Positions 34,096-41,707 of a stretch of 64,000 nucleotides of DNA are shown one piece after another. Under the pieces are notes generated by a model. The model ran no database searches and was not told the DNA's origin. It was given only the letters and a program-made list of their open reading frames with translations. The translations under genes and the position numbers were made by a program. Numbering within the stretch: position 1 is the first letter of the stretch; every line of letters begins with the position of its first letter. This stretch comes from Planctomycetota bacterium. GTDB taxonomy: Bacteria; Planctomycetota; UBA8108; JACQVS01. The DNA is taken from positions 241,953-305,952 of the forward strand of contig JANQLS010000049.1 of NCBI GenBank assembly GCA_028280485.1. The letters run 5' to 3'.

Positions 34096-36264
34096 TTAGG
34101 AGATCAATCCCGTTCGTTTACCGGGAGTGGGTAATGCAGCAAAGATGCCCCCGAGGAGCATCAAGACCGCGCCCGCCCAAATCCAATTGACCGTTGGATT
34201 CACGAAAATTGTGAATGCGATCGACTCTCCCTGACCGGCTTGGCTGGGACGGCGCATCGCATAATGAATGTAGTAATCATTGATAAAGTTCCTGGAGATC
34301 GCAGGAATGGAAATCGTCACTTCTTGTTTGTCGTAACGACGCATCTCAGGTTGAAGAGTGGCGACTGGAACAGCGTGGGAGTGATCGTGCCCCCCACCTT
34401 GTGCATCGGCTACCGGATGCACGTGGTCGAGCTTTTTGATCACGAAGTCGACTTTCTCACCGTAGTATGGAATACCTTTTTGAGGAATGTCTTCATGCTT
34501 AACCCACTCGACGACGTAAGGCGTTCCTGGGATCACCGCCGGTTTTTGAAAACCGATTTCCATCTCTTCCTTGACTCGGAAATTTGAACTCCAGATCACA
34601 CCGACCGCCAAGAGCGCCATCCCGATATGAACGATGTAACCGCCATACCTTCGATTGTTCCCGAAGACCACTCTCAGTGGCGCGTCCATCCAAGTTTCAC
34701 CTCGTCCTTTCACTCTCGACCGCACAGAACGGTAAAGCTCTAAACCGACCGTCGCGACGATGAAGACAGAGAAGCCAATGCCGAGCAGAGTCGAATAATA
34801 ATGGATCTTATCCACCATTACCCAGGGATCAAACCGAGTTCCCCCCTGGCCGTCGGGAGCCATGACCGCAGGAACGTAGTCGCTGCTGATCCAATGAGGT
34901 AAACAGATGATACAAGCGACCAATCCCAAAATAGTCGGCCAGAAAACCCGACGAAAGAAGACACTCTTCGATGTTTTTACCCAGCCAAACTGAGGACCTA
35001 AACCTGTCAGCAAGAGGAGGAGCAAGAAGAGCGGTGTCGTCACCATCGTGTACACCGGAATTCCAGTCTTCTCACGAATCATCAACCAGTCGTGAGAAAT
35101 CTTCCCGTACATAGAAAGGAAGTAAACCGTCGCACAGAGGGCGACGAGAATCAGGTTATTGAAGAAGAAGGCGGCTTCTCTTGAGAAGAAGGACTCGAGC
35201 TTATGAGTTCCTTTGAGGTACTTCATCCGAAGCCCAATCAGGAAGCTTCCAAAAATCGCGACTCCGATCATGAAAGGAATGAAACGGTTTCCGACATCCC
35301 CTTCACTGAAGGCATGGACGGATTCGACGACCCCACTTCGAGTCATATAAGTAGCGACAATCGTCATGAAGAAGGTGGCGATGATCAAGATGATATTCCA
35401 CACCTTCAACATATCTCGACGCTCTTGCACCATGACGGAGTGAAGGAACGCGGTTCCAACAAACCAAGGCAAGATACTGGCATTTTCAACGGGGTCCCAC
35501 GCCCAGTAACCTCCCCAGCCCAACATTTCGTAAGCCCAGAGGCCACCGAGAATGATACCGATAGTGAGGAAAGTCCAGACGATGAGAGTCCAGCGGCGAG
35601 TCACCTTGATCCAGTAATCTCCCATCTCTCTCGCCATGAGAGAGGCCATCGAAAAGGCGAAAGGGATCGTGAATCCAACGAGCCCTAAGTAAAGGGTCGG
35701 AGGATGGATCGCCATCCAGTAGTTTTCAAGTTGAGGATTCAGCCCGTGTCCATCGGGGACTTGGCCATCCGGAGATCGCAGCAATCGCTCATCGAGAGGC
35801 ATCTCTTCGAACGGATTGACCGAATACGACATGTAGATGAAAAAGAAGATGACAGAAGACAGAACCATGTAGAGATAAGGTTCGATCCGACGCCCCACGG
35901 GATGCCGGGCACTCCAACGGTTTTGGAAGGCCGCGATGGCGGAGAACCCGCAGAGAAGGAGAGTCCAGAAGAGGATAGAGCCGTCGAGCCCCGCCCATAG
36001 GCCTGCAAACTTAAAGGGGCCACCGAGGGAGCGCTCAGAATATCGATAGATATATTCGATATTGTATTTCCCGGTCATAAAACCGTAGATCAGGCAACCG
36101 CTCGAAGCTCCGATGAGAACTAAAAGCGCGTAAAAACCCGTTCGTGATGCCACCACGTAGCGGCGATCCTTGAGCAACACTCCGATGACCGCTAAGAAGA
36201 AAATCACGACAGTCAAGCAAACGGCTAAAAAGAGCAGCTCTCGACCAAATTCTAGTACATCCAT
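34096..36264 (-). CDS. ccmF: heme lyase CcmF
   Basis: A 722-aa multispanning protein, the cytochrome c synthetase of System I. Its WWD motif WGGYWAWDPVEN is at about residues 250-261, flanked by conserved His residues (MAIHPPTLYLG, TAFLHS). A large soluble loop at about 570-680 contains a DHVHPVADAQGGGHDHSH segment rich in His. Length is slightly above the usual 640-690. It is the first gene after ccmE and leads the eight-gene ccm series. Its job would be to attach heme to CXXCH proteins such as those at 12781 and 15296. Confidence 0.93.
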   Translation of the reverse strand: MDVLEFGRELLFLAVCLTVVIFFLAVIGVLLKDRRYVVASRTGFYALLVLIGASSGCLIYGFMTGKYNIEYIYRYSERSLGGPFKFAGLWAGLDGSILFWTLLLCGFSAIAAFQNRWSARHPVGRRIEPYLYMVLSSVIFFFIYMSYSVNPFEEMPLDERLLRSPDGQVPDGHGLNPQLENYWMAIHPPTLYLGLVGFTIPFAFSMASLMAREMGDYWIKVTRRWTLIVWTFLTIGIILGGLWAYEMLGWGGYWAWDPVENASILPWFVGTAFLHSVMVQERRDMLKVWNIILIIATFFMTIVATYMTRSGVVESVHAFSEGDVGNRFIPFMIGVAIFGSFLIGLRMKYLKGTHKLESFFSREAAFFFNNLILVALCATVYFLSMYGKISHDWLMIREKTGIPVYTMVTTPLFLLLLLLTGLGPQFGWVKTSKSVFFRRVFWPTILGLVACIICLPHWISSDYVPAVMAPDGQGGTRFDPWVMVDKIHYYSTLLGIGFSVFIVATVGLELYRSVRSRVKGRGETWMDAPLRVVFGNNRRYGGYIVHIGMALLAVGVIWSSNFRVKEEMEIGFQKPAVIPGTPYVVEWVKHEDIPQKGIPYYGEKVDFVIKKLDHVHPVADAQGGGHDHSHAVPVATLQPEMRRYDKQEVTISIPAISRNFINDYYIHYAMRRPSQAGQGESIAFTIFVNPTVNWIWAGAVLMLLGGIFAALPTPGKRTGLIS

Positions 36265-36379
36265 TTTAGGGTGATCCCAATCAGCTACTTTGCGCGAGGT
36301 AGGTCTGTTAGTGGTTTACACAATTACACTGATGCGATCGAGATCTACGAAGGCTTCAGTGTCTCTCTTCTAATTCTCT

Positions 36380-36832
36380 TTAAGGAGTTTGAACTCCCTC
36401 AGGTTGAGCAGGAGTCGTCTTCTCTCCCGGCTTCGGGGGAGTATAAGGTGCCGCTCCACCTGGTTGAGCTTCATACTTCGTAGGACACTTCGTGGTCAGC
36501 TCAACGGCGTGAAATGCGTTCGTTGAATTATCGAACACTCCCCTCATGGCGACCTGCCCTCCTTCTTTAAAATTGTCTGGAGGCAATCGCTTCGAAATGA
36601 CAGTGAGTATCTGTGATTCGTTCTCAACATCTGAAACCGTGAACTTCAATGGATTTCCCGGCTTGATGATCTTGAGGATCTTGGAGTTATCGACCCGACA
36701 CTCTTCACCCGATGGGCGCTTTTCGAGCATCTCAGTTACGGAATAGCGTTTGATCGATCCTTGTGCCACACTGATCCAGAGCAGTACACCGATACTACCC
36801 AGGAAGATCGCTCCAATAACTGCAAACTTCAT
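36380..36832 (-). CDS. ccmE: heme chaperone CcmE, CxxxY type
   Basis: A 150-aa membrane-anchored (residues about 5-22) periplasmic OB-fold protein. The core pattern KFTVSDVENESQILTV with Gly/Val strands and HAVELTTKCPTKYE corresponds to the CcmE heme loop. Normal CcmE binds heme through His in HxxxY; here the residue is Cys116, giving C-P-T-K-Y120, the CxxxY variant known from Desulfovibrio and some archaea. The tail is Pro-rich. It lies 115 bases before ccmF on the same strand. Confidence 0.88.
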   Translation of the reverse strand: MKFAVIGAIFLGSIGVLLWISVAQGSIKRYSVTEMLEKRPSGEECRVDNSKILKIIKPGNPLKFTVSDVENESQILTVISKRLPPDNFKEGGQVAMRGVFDNSTNAFHAVELTTKCPTKYEAQPGGAAPYTPPKPGEKTTPAQPEGVQTP

Positions 36833-37251
36833 CTCAAACCTCTTTTTTTTACTAAGAGTCTTTTACGATTTTTCTTACGATCACTAATAGTACTTTCGGT
36901 CGTCAGCGGGCTCAAAAACCATTAATATGTGAGGAAATTCAACTCATGGGGATCACTGAGGTTTTAAGCAGTAAAAGCGAAGCTTTCACATATACCTAAG
37001 CAGACCCAGTTCTTGAGGTTAAACTGATTACCGGCCCGCATGAAGCGCGTCACTCGGCCTCATTCCCGACCTCATTTTCTTGGTAGGATTGAGGGAGAAT
37101 CTTTAGAGAATTGGCGCTACAGCCGACGTCTATAGAAGGATCCAAGCCGGCAAAGATACCAAACTCGGGGTACGGATAGGACGAAAATCCAGGTCGGATT
37201 TCGCAGATGTATTCGAAAGAGCCCCAATTTTGACGAGGAAACCCATTTTTC
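36833..37251. other. non-coding region upstream of ccmE
   Basis: A 419-bp stretch between ccmE and a divergent small membrane protein gene. It should hold the ccm promoter and that of the small gene. I see no clear promoter, operator, RNA or repeat. A frame on the minus strand (37050-37433) covers part of it but looks non-genic. Confidence 0.3.
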
Positions 37252-37416
37252 ATGGTCTTATTAACTGAATTTCCAATCGGAATCCATATTTTGACCATTC
37301 CGCTGGTACTGGGCCTGGGCTTTTTATTCGGCTGGTTGGCTCGATCTGCGGCGACCCCCACCAAAAAACCGAGGCGCCCGGACCCGGAGGACGGGGGGGC
37401 AACTGGGGATTCATGA
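37252..37416 (+). CDS. small single-span membrane protein
   Basis: A 54-aa frame from ATG 37252 (GAGGAAA about 12 bases upstream) to TGA 37416. An N-terminal hydrophobic helix (IHILTIPLVLGLGFLFGWLA) is followed by a basic segment (ARSAATPTKKPRRP) and an acidic/glycine end. The positive charges after the helix suggest the C terminus stays in the cytoplasm. Unknown function; it is convergent with the DUF2199 gene. It overlaps a longer antisense frame that has no protein-like features. Confidence 0.6.
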   Translation: MVLLTEFPIGIHILTIPLVLGLGFLFGWLARSAATPTKKPRRPDPEDGGATGDS

Positions 37417-37473
37417 CAAGATGATGGGGTCAATCTCGCCCTCTTTGAGGAATGCGACTCATCTTAAAACTTC

Positions 37474-37616
37474 TTAATAAGCCCGGAGCGTCAGCGACGG
37501 GATCTCGTCGTCCCAGATATCAGGAAAATTTTAGTTTTAAGAAAAAGTCAGGGAATGGGCCCTCCTCCATGAATTACTTTTACCGTGTCCCGTCGCTAAC
37601 GCTCGGGGCTAGTTAA
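37474..37616. repeat. 143-bp element with inverted ends
   Basis: Left end TTAATAAGCCCGGAGCG...CGACGGGA and right end TCCCGTCGCTAACGCTCGGGGCTAGTTAA are imperfect inverted copies. Size and ends match the elements at 22447 and 40084. It lies between a small membrane gene and the DUF2199 gene's end. Confidence 0.7.
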
Positions 37617-37713
37617 ATATTTTTGACTCGGCAGCGATCTCAATAATCCGACAGCTCCCGCAATTTCTTCAAAAACGATTTAAAATTGGGCGCTACCAGC
37701 CCAGCTGGAAGTC

Positions 37714-38211
37714 CTACTCCGACTTCGGCAACTGGTGGAAATAACGAATCGTATCTTCCAAAGTAATCCCATTTAATTGATCATCTTTAAACCGTGATTC
37801 TTGAGTGATGAAAAAGAAGGGACGCATGTCGGGATTGAGCTGAAAATCTCCTTCTAAACCCAGTGAGCCTTCATACTCAAAGACGTCATTCGCTAATGTT
37901 GCTTCCATCTTTTGAATCGAAGAAACGTCCTCTTCATCGTAATTATCCCAGGCGATAAGAAAATCGGATTTGGATAATTCCACCCAAACTCCCCAACAAT
38001 ATTCATCCTCTTGACCCAGGACTGGAACGGGAATCAGACTTCTTATGAAATAGCGTTCATCCAGCTGACAAAAATCACCTTTTAAGATTCCTCGACTTTC
38101 TCTTTCTTCATCCGAGAGTTCAAAGTAAGCGTCGGGGAGTTCAAACGATGCTTCTATTTCACCGATGTCATGAAGTTCACCGCAGTGTGAGCAACGTATT
38201 TGATCTGTCAT
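37714..38211 (-). CDS. DUF2199 family protein
   Basis: A 165-aa soluble, acidic protein. The N-terminal CSHCGELHD is a cysteine pair, likely a metal site. The following FELPDAYFELSDEERESRG, FCQLDERYFIRSLIPVPVLG and WGVWVELSKSDF are the sequence pattern of DUF2199. Function unknown. No neighbour on the same strand is close, so it is monocistronic, with repeats on both sides. Confidence 0.85.
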   Translation of the reverse strand: MTDQIRCSHCGELHDIGEIEASFELPDAYFELSDEERESRGILKGDFCQLDERYFIRSLIPVPVLGQEDEYCWGVWVELSKSDFLIAWDNYDEEDVSSIQKMEATLANDVFEYEGSLGLEGDFQLNPDMRPFFFITQESRFKDDQLNGITLEDTIRYFHQLPKSE

Positions 38212-38277
38212 TTGATGTGAGTCGTTCCGATTTTTATATTCGCAATCCCTAAGATGCGAATATTAACCTAAATCTTG

Positions 38278-38339
38278 TTAACTAGCCCGAAGCGCTAGCG
38301 AGGGGAAAAACTCCCTCGCTAGCGCTTCGGGCTAGTTAA
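38278..38339. repeat. 27-bp perfect inverted repeat (CCCGAAGCG family)
   Basis: Arms 38278-38304 and 38313-38339 are perfect inverses of 27 bp around an 8-base loop (GAAAAACT). Sequence is nearly identical to the hairpin at 17661-17722. It could act as a transcript-end hairpin for genes on either side. Confidence 0.8.
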
Positions 38340-38443
38340 GAGCCTTTCTGTTTGAGCGTTGGCTCCTTTAACTAGTTAAAAAGCTTAAAGTTTCCCCGAG
38401 AGGATAGACTAAATTGAAAGATTGAATTGTTCTTTTAAAACAA

Positions 38444-38474
38444 AACGCCTGGGCCAATATCTGTCCCAGGCGTT
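38444..38474 (-). terminator. likely intrinsic terminator of the DUF1501 gene
   Basis: AACGCCTGGG and CCCAGGCGTT form a perfect 10-bp stem with an 11-base loop. Read on the minus strand it is followed by a T-rich stretch (TTGTTTT). It lies about 40 bases after the DUF1501 stop. Confidence 0.8.
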
Positions 38475-38511
38475 AAATTTGAAATACTGATAAAAGAAGC
38501 TATTTTGTACT

Positions 38512-39861
38512 TTAAAACAAAGGCAATGGGTCGCCGTCGCAAATGATAAATGGACGACCAAACTTATCGTGCAATTCAGCTCGATGGTCGATTCCCATCG
38601 CTTTGTAGACGGTGGCGTGTATGTCTCCAGGAGTACACGCATTTTCTTTAGGACGGTCAGCCTTATTATCGCTGGCACCGTAAACTTGACCGCCTTGAAT
38701 TCCACCACCGGCGAAGAAGAGCGAATAAACTGCGGGGTGATGGTCGCGCCCACCATTTCCATTGACCTTAGGCGTTCGACCGAAATCCGTCAGCATGATC
38801 ACAAGAGTTTCATCTAACATGCCGCGCATATCGAGATCGGTAAGAAGCGCTGAAACAGTTTGATCGAAGACGGGAAGAAGACGCTTTTTCATCTTCGGGA
38901 AGTGATCTCGGTGCGTGTCCCAGTTATCTCCGGCACCGCCCGCTAAATCGCCCGCACCTGCGCAAACTTGTACGACAGGTACTCCAGCTTCAATCAATCG
39001 ACGAGCTAACAACAATCCTTGCCCCCCGATGTGGTCTCCATACATCCCACGGATGCGGGGATCTTCTTTGTCGAGGTCGTAAGCATCGCTGATGGATGAA
39101 TCGAGAAGCATGTTGGTAGCGGTTTGTCGGAATTGATCTAACAGTTGATATTCCGATTGAGTGTTTTTATCGCCTTCAAGTTTTTTGAGAAGCTCGAGGC
39201 GGTTCATGATGCGATCTTCCTTCATGCTGACTTTGAGAGCCAGTTCTCGTCCCGTAGTGCGAGAAACTCCACCGAAAGGTTTTCCGGCAGGGGTGGGAAT
39301 GAGGATGGGATCGTATTCAGAGCCTAACCAGCCTCCGAATTGACCGGGCATCAAACCCCCGTTGTCGTACATGTTGTACGGCAAGCGTAGAGCGGGAGGA
39401 GCCCCTTTGGTTTGGTCTTGGAAGCGCGAAATCATCGCAGTGAGGGAAGGCCAATTCGTTCTGTCTTTAGCTTTTCCTCCGGTAGGCGCTTTCCCTGTCA
39501 AGCTGTAGTAGATTCCTCCAGAGTGAGCTCCCGCGTTATGATGAACGGATCTCACGATGGCAAGCTTGTTGGAATGCTTGGCTAAATTGGGGATAAGCTC
39601 ACCAAATTGAATTCCATCCGTGGCGGTGGGAATCGCCCCAAACTCTCCCCGAGCATCTTTATTGGGAGCGTCGGGTTTGGGATCGAAGGTTTCTTGGTGC
39701 CCGATTCCTCCCCAGCAATAAATCACGATACAAGATTTTGCCTTTCCGGATCCGGCAATACTTGAACGGGCTTTCGCTTGGAGGAACGTCGGGATGGTGA
39801 GTCCCGTCAATCCGATGGAAGATCGAAGAAAATCTCTTCTAGAAAAATTTAGACTGAACAT
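38512..39861 (-). CDS. DUF1501 family secreted protein
   Basis: A 449-aa protein of a family abundant in planctomycetes, related to alkaline-phosphatase/sulfatase-like folds. The N terminus has a twin-arginine signal (SRRDFLRSSIGLTGL), so it is exported folded. Typical patterns follow: IVYCWGGIGHQETFDPKP, VRSVHHNAGAHSGGIYYSLTG, YDLDKEDPRIRGMYGDHIG, GDNWDTHRDHFP and VIMLTDFGRTPKVNGNGGRD. In other genomes it is often next to PSCyt-domain genes; here it is alone and followed by a terminator. Enzymatic role unproven for the family. Confidence 0.92.
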   Translation of the reverse strand: MFSLNFSRRDFLRSSIGLTGLTIPTFLQAKARSSIAGSGKAKSCIVIYCWGGIGHQETFDPKPDAPNKDARGEFGAIPTATDGIQFGELIPNLAKHSNKLAIVRSVHHNAGAHSGGIYYSLTGKAPTGGKAKDRTNWPSLTAMISRFQDQTKGAPPALRLPYNMYDNGGLMPGQFGGWLGSEYDPILIPTPAGKPFGGVSRTTGRELALKVSMKEDRIMNRLELLKKLEGDKNTQSEYQLLDQFRQTATNMLLDSSISDAYDLDKEDPRIRGMYGDHIGGQGLLLARRLIEAGVPVVQVCAGAGDLAGGAGDNWDTHRDHFPKMKKRLLPVFDQTVSALLTDLDMRGMLDETLVIMLTDFGRTPKVNGNGGRDHHPAVYSLFFAGGGIQGGQVYGASDNKADRPKENACTPGDIHATVYKAMGIDHRAELHDKFGRPFIICDGDPLPLF

Positions 39862-40083
39862 AACTCGCTGACCCTATAAGGATCTGTACAGAACTATAAG
39901 ACACGTTGACAGAGAAACTTACCTACCAGCTTAGGCAAAGTAGGCAGATCCATCTATAAGTTTTCTAAAGAAACTATAAAAAATGCGGCTATATCGGAAC
40001 TCGAGGGGGTGAAAGAGGGCAATATTCGCCCCGAGAAACCCACCTACAGCCCTTGGAGGGCTACTTTATCGCTTAGAAAGCAG
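39862..40083. other. non-coding region upstream of the DUF1501 gene
   Basis: Contains nothing I can call a gene or RNA. AT-rich stretches (CTATAAAAAATGCGGCTATATCGG) could hold a promoter, but no box pair is convincing. The rest of the 474-bp gap to the LRR gene is taken by the inverted-end element at 40084. Confidence 0.3.
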
Positions 40084-40235
40084 TTAGTAAGCCCGGAGCG
40101 TCAGCGACGGGACCTCTTCTATAAACCCTAGACCGTCCATCCATCTCGGAAAATCTAAGTACTTGAGAGCCCTACATTAAACGCCTGATCTCAGGCTTCA
40201 CCGTGATCCCGTCGCTGACGCTCCGGGCTAGTTAA
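40084..40235. repeat. 152-bp element with inverted ends
   Basis: Left end TTAGTAAGCCCGGAGCG...GACGGGA and right end TCCCGTCGCTGACGCTCCGGGCTAGTTAA are inverted copies, with about 95 bp between them. Same family as the elements at 22447 and 37474. Confidence 0.75.
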
Positions 40236-40335
40236 GATTGGCGTTCAAAGAATGTAGCTAAGAACTAGCCGCGGAAAACTCAAAACTGGCATCCCATGGA
40301 GCGGCATTGAGCGGGCCAACGGCCCACGACAATCA

Positions 40336-41235
40336 TCACTTCTTCTTCAGCTTCGGAACCACCGCGGTCGAGATCTCTTCTTTCACCATGAAGTATCCAT
40401 ACGGCTTATCGTTGAGATCGGTGATGATCCAAGTGTTCTTAGAGTAAGAGTTTTGCTGACGCTTATCCCCAGGCTTGAGAAGTGCGTAAAAACGCAGTTG
40501 GCCGTTATAGCCCTTCCAAACCAACTTCACGGGTTCACCTGACTTGTTTTCGAAAAAGATTTGAGTGTTCAACCCGTTTATGGATTTAGGAACGGAGTCG
40601 GTTTCAGTAATCGGAATCCACTTCAAGGTGGTCTTGGGCTTGAGCTTCTCCTTTTTAACCTTTTCGTAGGTTGGAAGCTTGCTTAAGTCGATCCCTAAGA
40701 TGACTTCTAACTTGGGGAGAGCTTTCTTAAGTTTCTCTGCGCCATCTTTGGTGACTTTTGTTTGCCAGACGTAAAGGCGTTTGAGCTTCTTCAGATTGTT
40801 CAACGAGGAAAGCGCTTTGTCGGTAATCTTCGTCGAGTAAAGGTTGAGGTACTCTAATTCGGTTAAATCTTTAAGGTGCTCAATGCCCTTGTCCCCCACT
40901 TGAGTTTTTTCCAAATGAAGGCGCTTTAACCTCTTTAGCTTGGAGAGGTGACTCAATCCTTTATCTGTGATTTTCGTTCCTCGAAGGTTGAGAGAAACAA
41001 TCGATTTCAGTTCGACGACTTTAGCCAAACCTTTGTCATCTAAATCTTTCCCTCTGAGATGGAACTCAACTTCCCAGTCTTTGCTGCCTTGAGCGATGCG
41101 ACGTGCGAAGCCACCCATCTTTTTGATGCTTTCGGCGGCTTTGTTTTTCGGTTCTACTTTTTTCTCTTCAGCATTGATCGTGCCACTGAAAACCATAGCG
41201 ACAACGATGAGAATTAAACTGAATAATTTCTTCAT
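40336..41235 (-). CDS. secreted leucine-rich repeat protein
   Basis: 299 aa from ATG 41235 (GAAGGACGAAGGGTC upstream); the frame extends to 41280. Signal peptide (LFSLILIVVAMVFSGTINA). Residues about 50-160 contain four or five leucine-rich repeats of the type LVVELKSIVSLNLRGTKITD, LSKLKRLKRLHLEKTQVGD and LTELEYLNLYSTKITD. The C-terminal 100 residues include a region resembling the VHL-beta-like domain (NTQIFFENKSGEPVKLVWKG), which binds protein partners. Likely a periplasmic binding protein. Confidence 0.75.
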   Translation of the reverse strand: MKKLFSLILIVVAMVFSGTINAEEKKVEPKNKAAESIKKMGGFARRIAQGSKDWEVEFHLRGKDLDDKGLAKVVELKSIVSLNLRGTKITDKGLSHLSKLKRLKRLHLEKTQVGDKGIEHLKDLTELEYLNLYSTKITDKALSSLNNLKKLKRLYVWQTKVTKDGAEKLKKALPKLEVILGIDLSKLPTYEKVKKEKLKPKTTLKWIPITETDSVPKSINGLNTQIFFENKSGEPVKLVWKGYNGQLRFYALLKPGDKRQQNSYSKNTWIITDLNDKPYGYFMVKEEISTAVVPKLKKK

Positions 41236-41560
41236 GACCCTTCGTCCTTCATGAACGTTTTCTTGAATTGCGCAACCCATTGTTGGCTCCTTTAAATAAG
41301 GAACTTCTTTTTGTAACCCCTGAATCGATGAAAAGCCTAGGGGTGGATCACCCTAACTACCCTTTACCCTATATAAAAATCTTAGTGCAAAAGCGCGACA
41401 GTTTCAAAATGGAAGTGAGTGTGATTGTAGAAATAACGCAAAAACACCGTGAATTCAGACGCATTTGGAAGAGGGATTCGATTAGGATTATAGGTCAGTC
41501 TAAAGGAATAATTACCCCTATAGCGTCACCCTGATACGTTAACTATAAATCGGATTGGAT
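41236..41560. other. non-coding region upstream of the LRR gene
   Basis: About 325 bp between the LRR gene start and the repeat before the sulfatase. A plus-strand frame (41268-41534) exists but has no protein-like features. No promoter pair stands out. Confidence 0.3.
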
Positions 41561-41667
41561 CCTGTAGCGCCACCCCTTGCGGGTGGCCTTACCCAAGAAT
41601 GCATTGAAAGCATTAAGGTCCAATTGAGTTTCAGGGAAAGGCCTGGGGCAAGCCCTGGCGCTACAGG
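41561..41667. repeat. inverted pair of GTAG units, GCGCCA-type subfamily
   Basis: GTAGCGCCACCCCTTGCGGGTGGC (41563-41586, plus strand) and, in the opposite direction, GTAGCGCCAGGGCTTGCC (about 41648-41665) are GTAG plus imperfect palindromes. The outer 12 bases CCTGTAGCGCCA are exact inverted copies. It lies just upstream of the sulfatase ATG and inside its open frame. Confidence 0.75.
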
Positions 41668-41707
41668 CTTCATCAGATTTCAAATTAGCATCAAATACCA
41701 AATAACG

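Noticed and set aside
34240..36000. Several plus-strand frames opposite ccmF
   Set aside because: Shadows of the ccmF coding sequence, rich in His/Asp/Arg as expected for antisense frames.
37050..37433. 127-codon frame on the minus strand
   Set aside because: Low-complexity, no signal or domain; the plus-strand 54-aa membrane protein inside it is more protein-like.
41268..41534. 88-codon plus-strand frame before the sulfatase
   Set aside because: It begins within the start region of the LRR gene on the other strand, has no ribosome site and no protein-like pattern.
41555..41707. N-terminal extension of the sulfatase to 41555
   Set aside because: The extension lies in a GTAG repeat pair and precedes a complete signal peptide starting at 41708.
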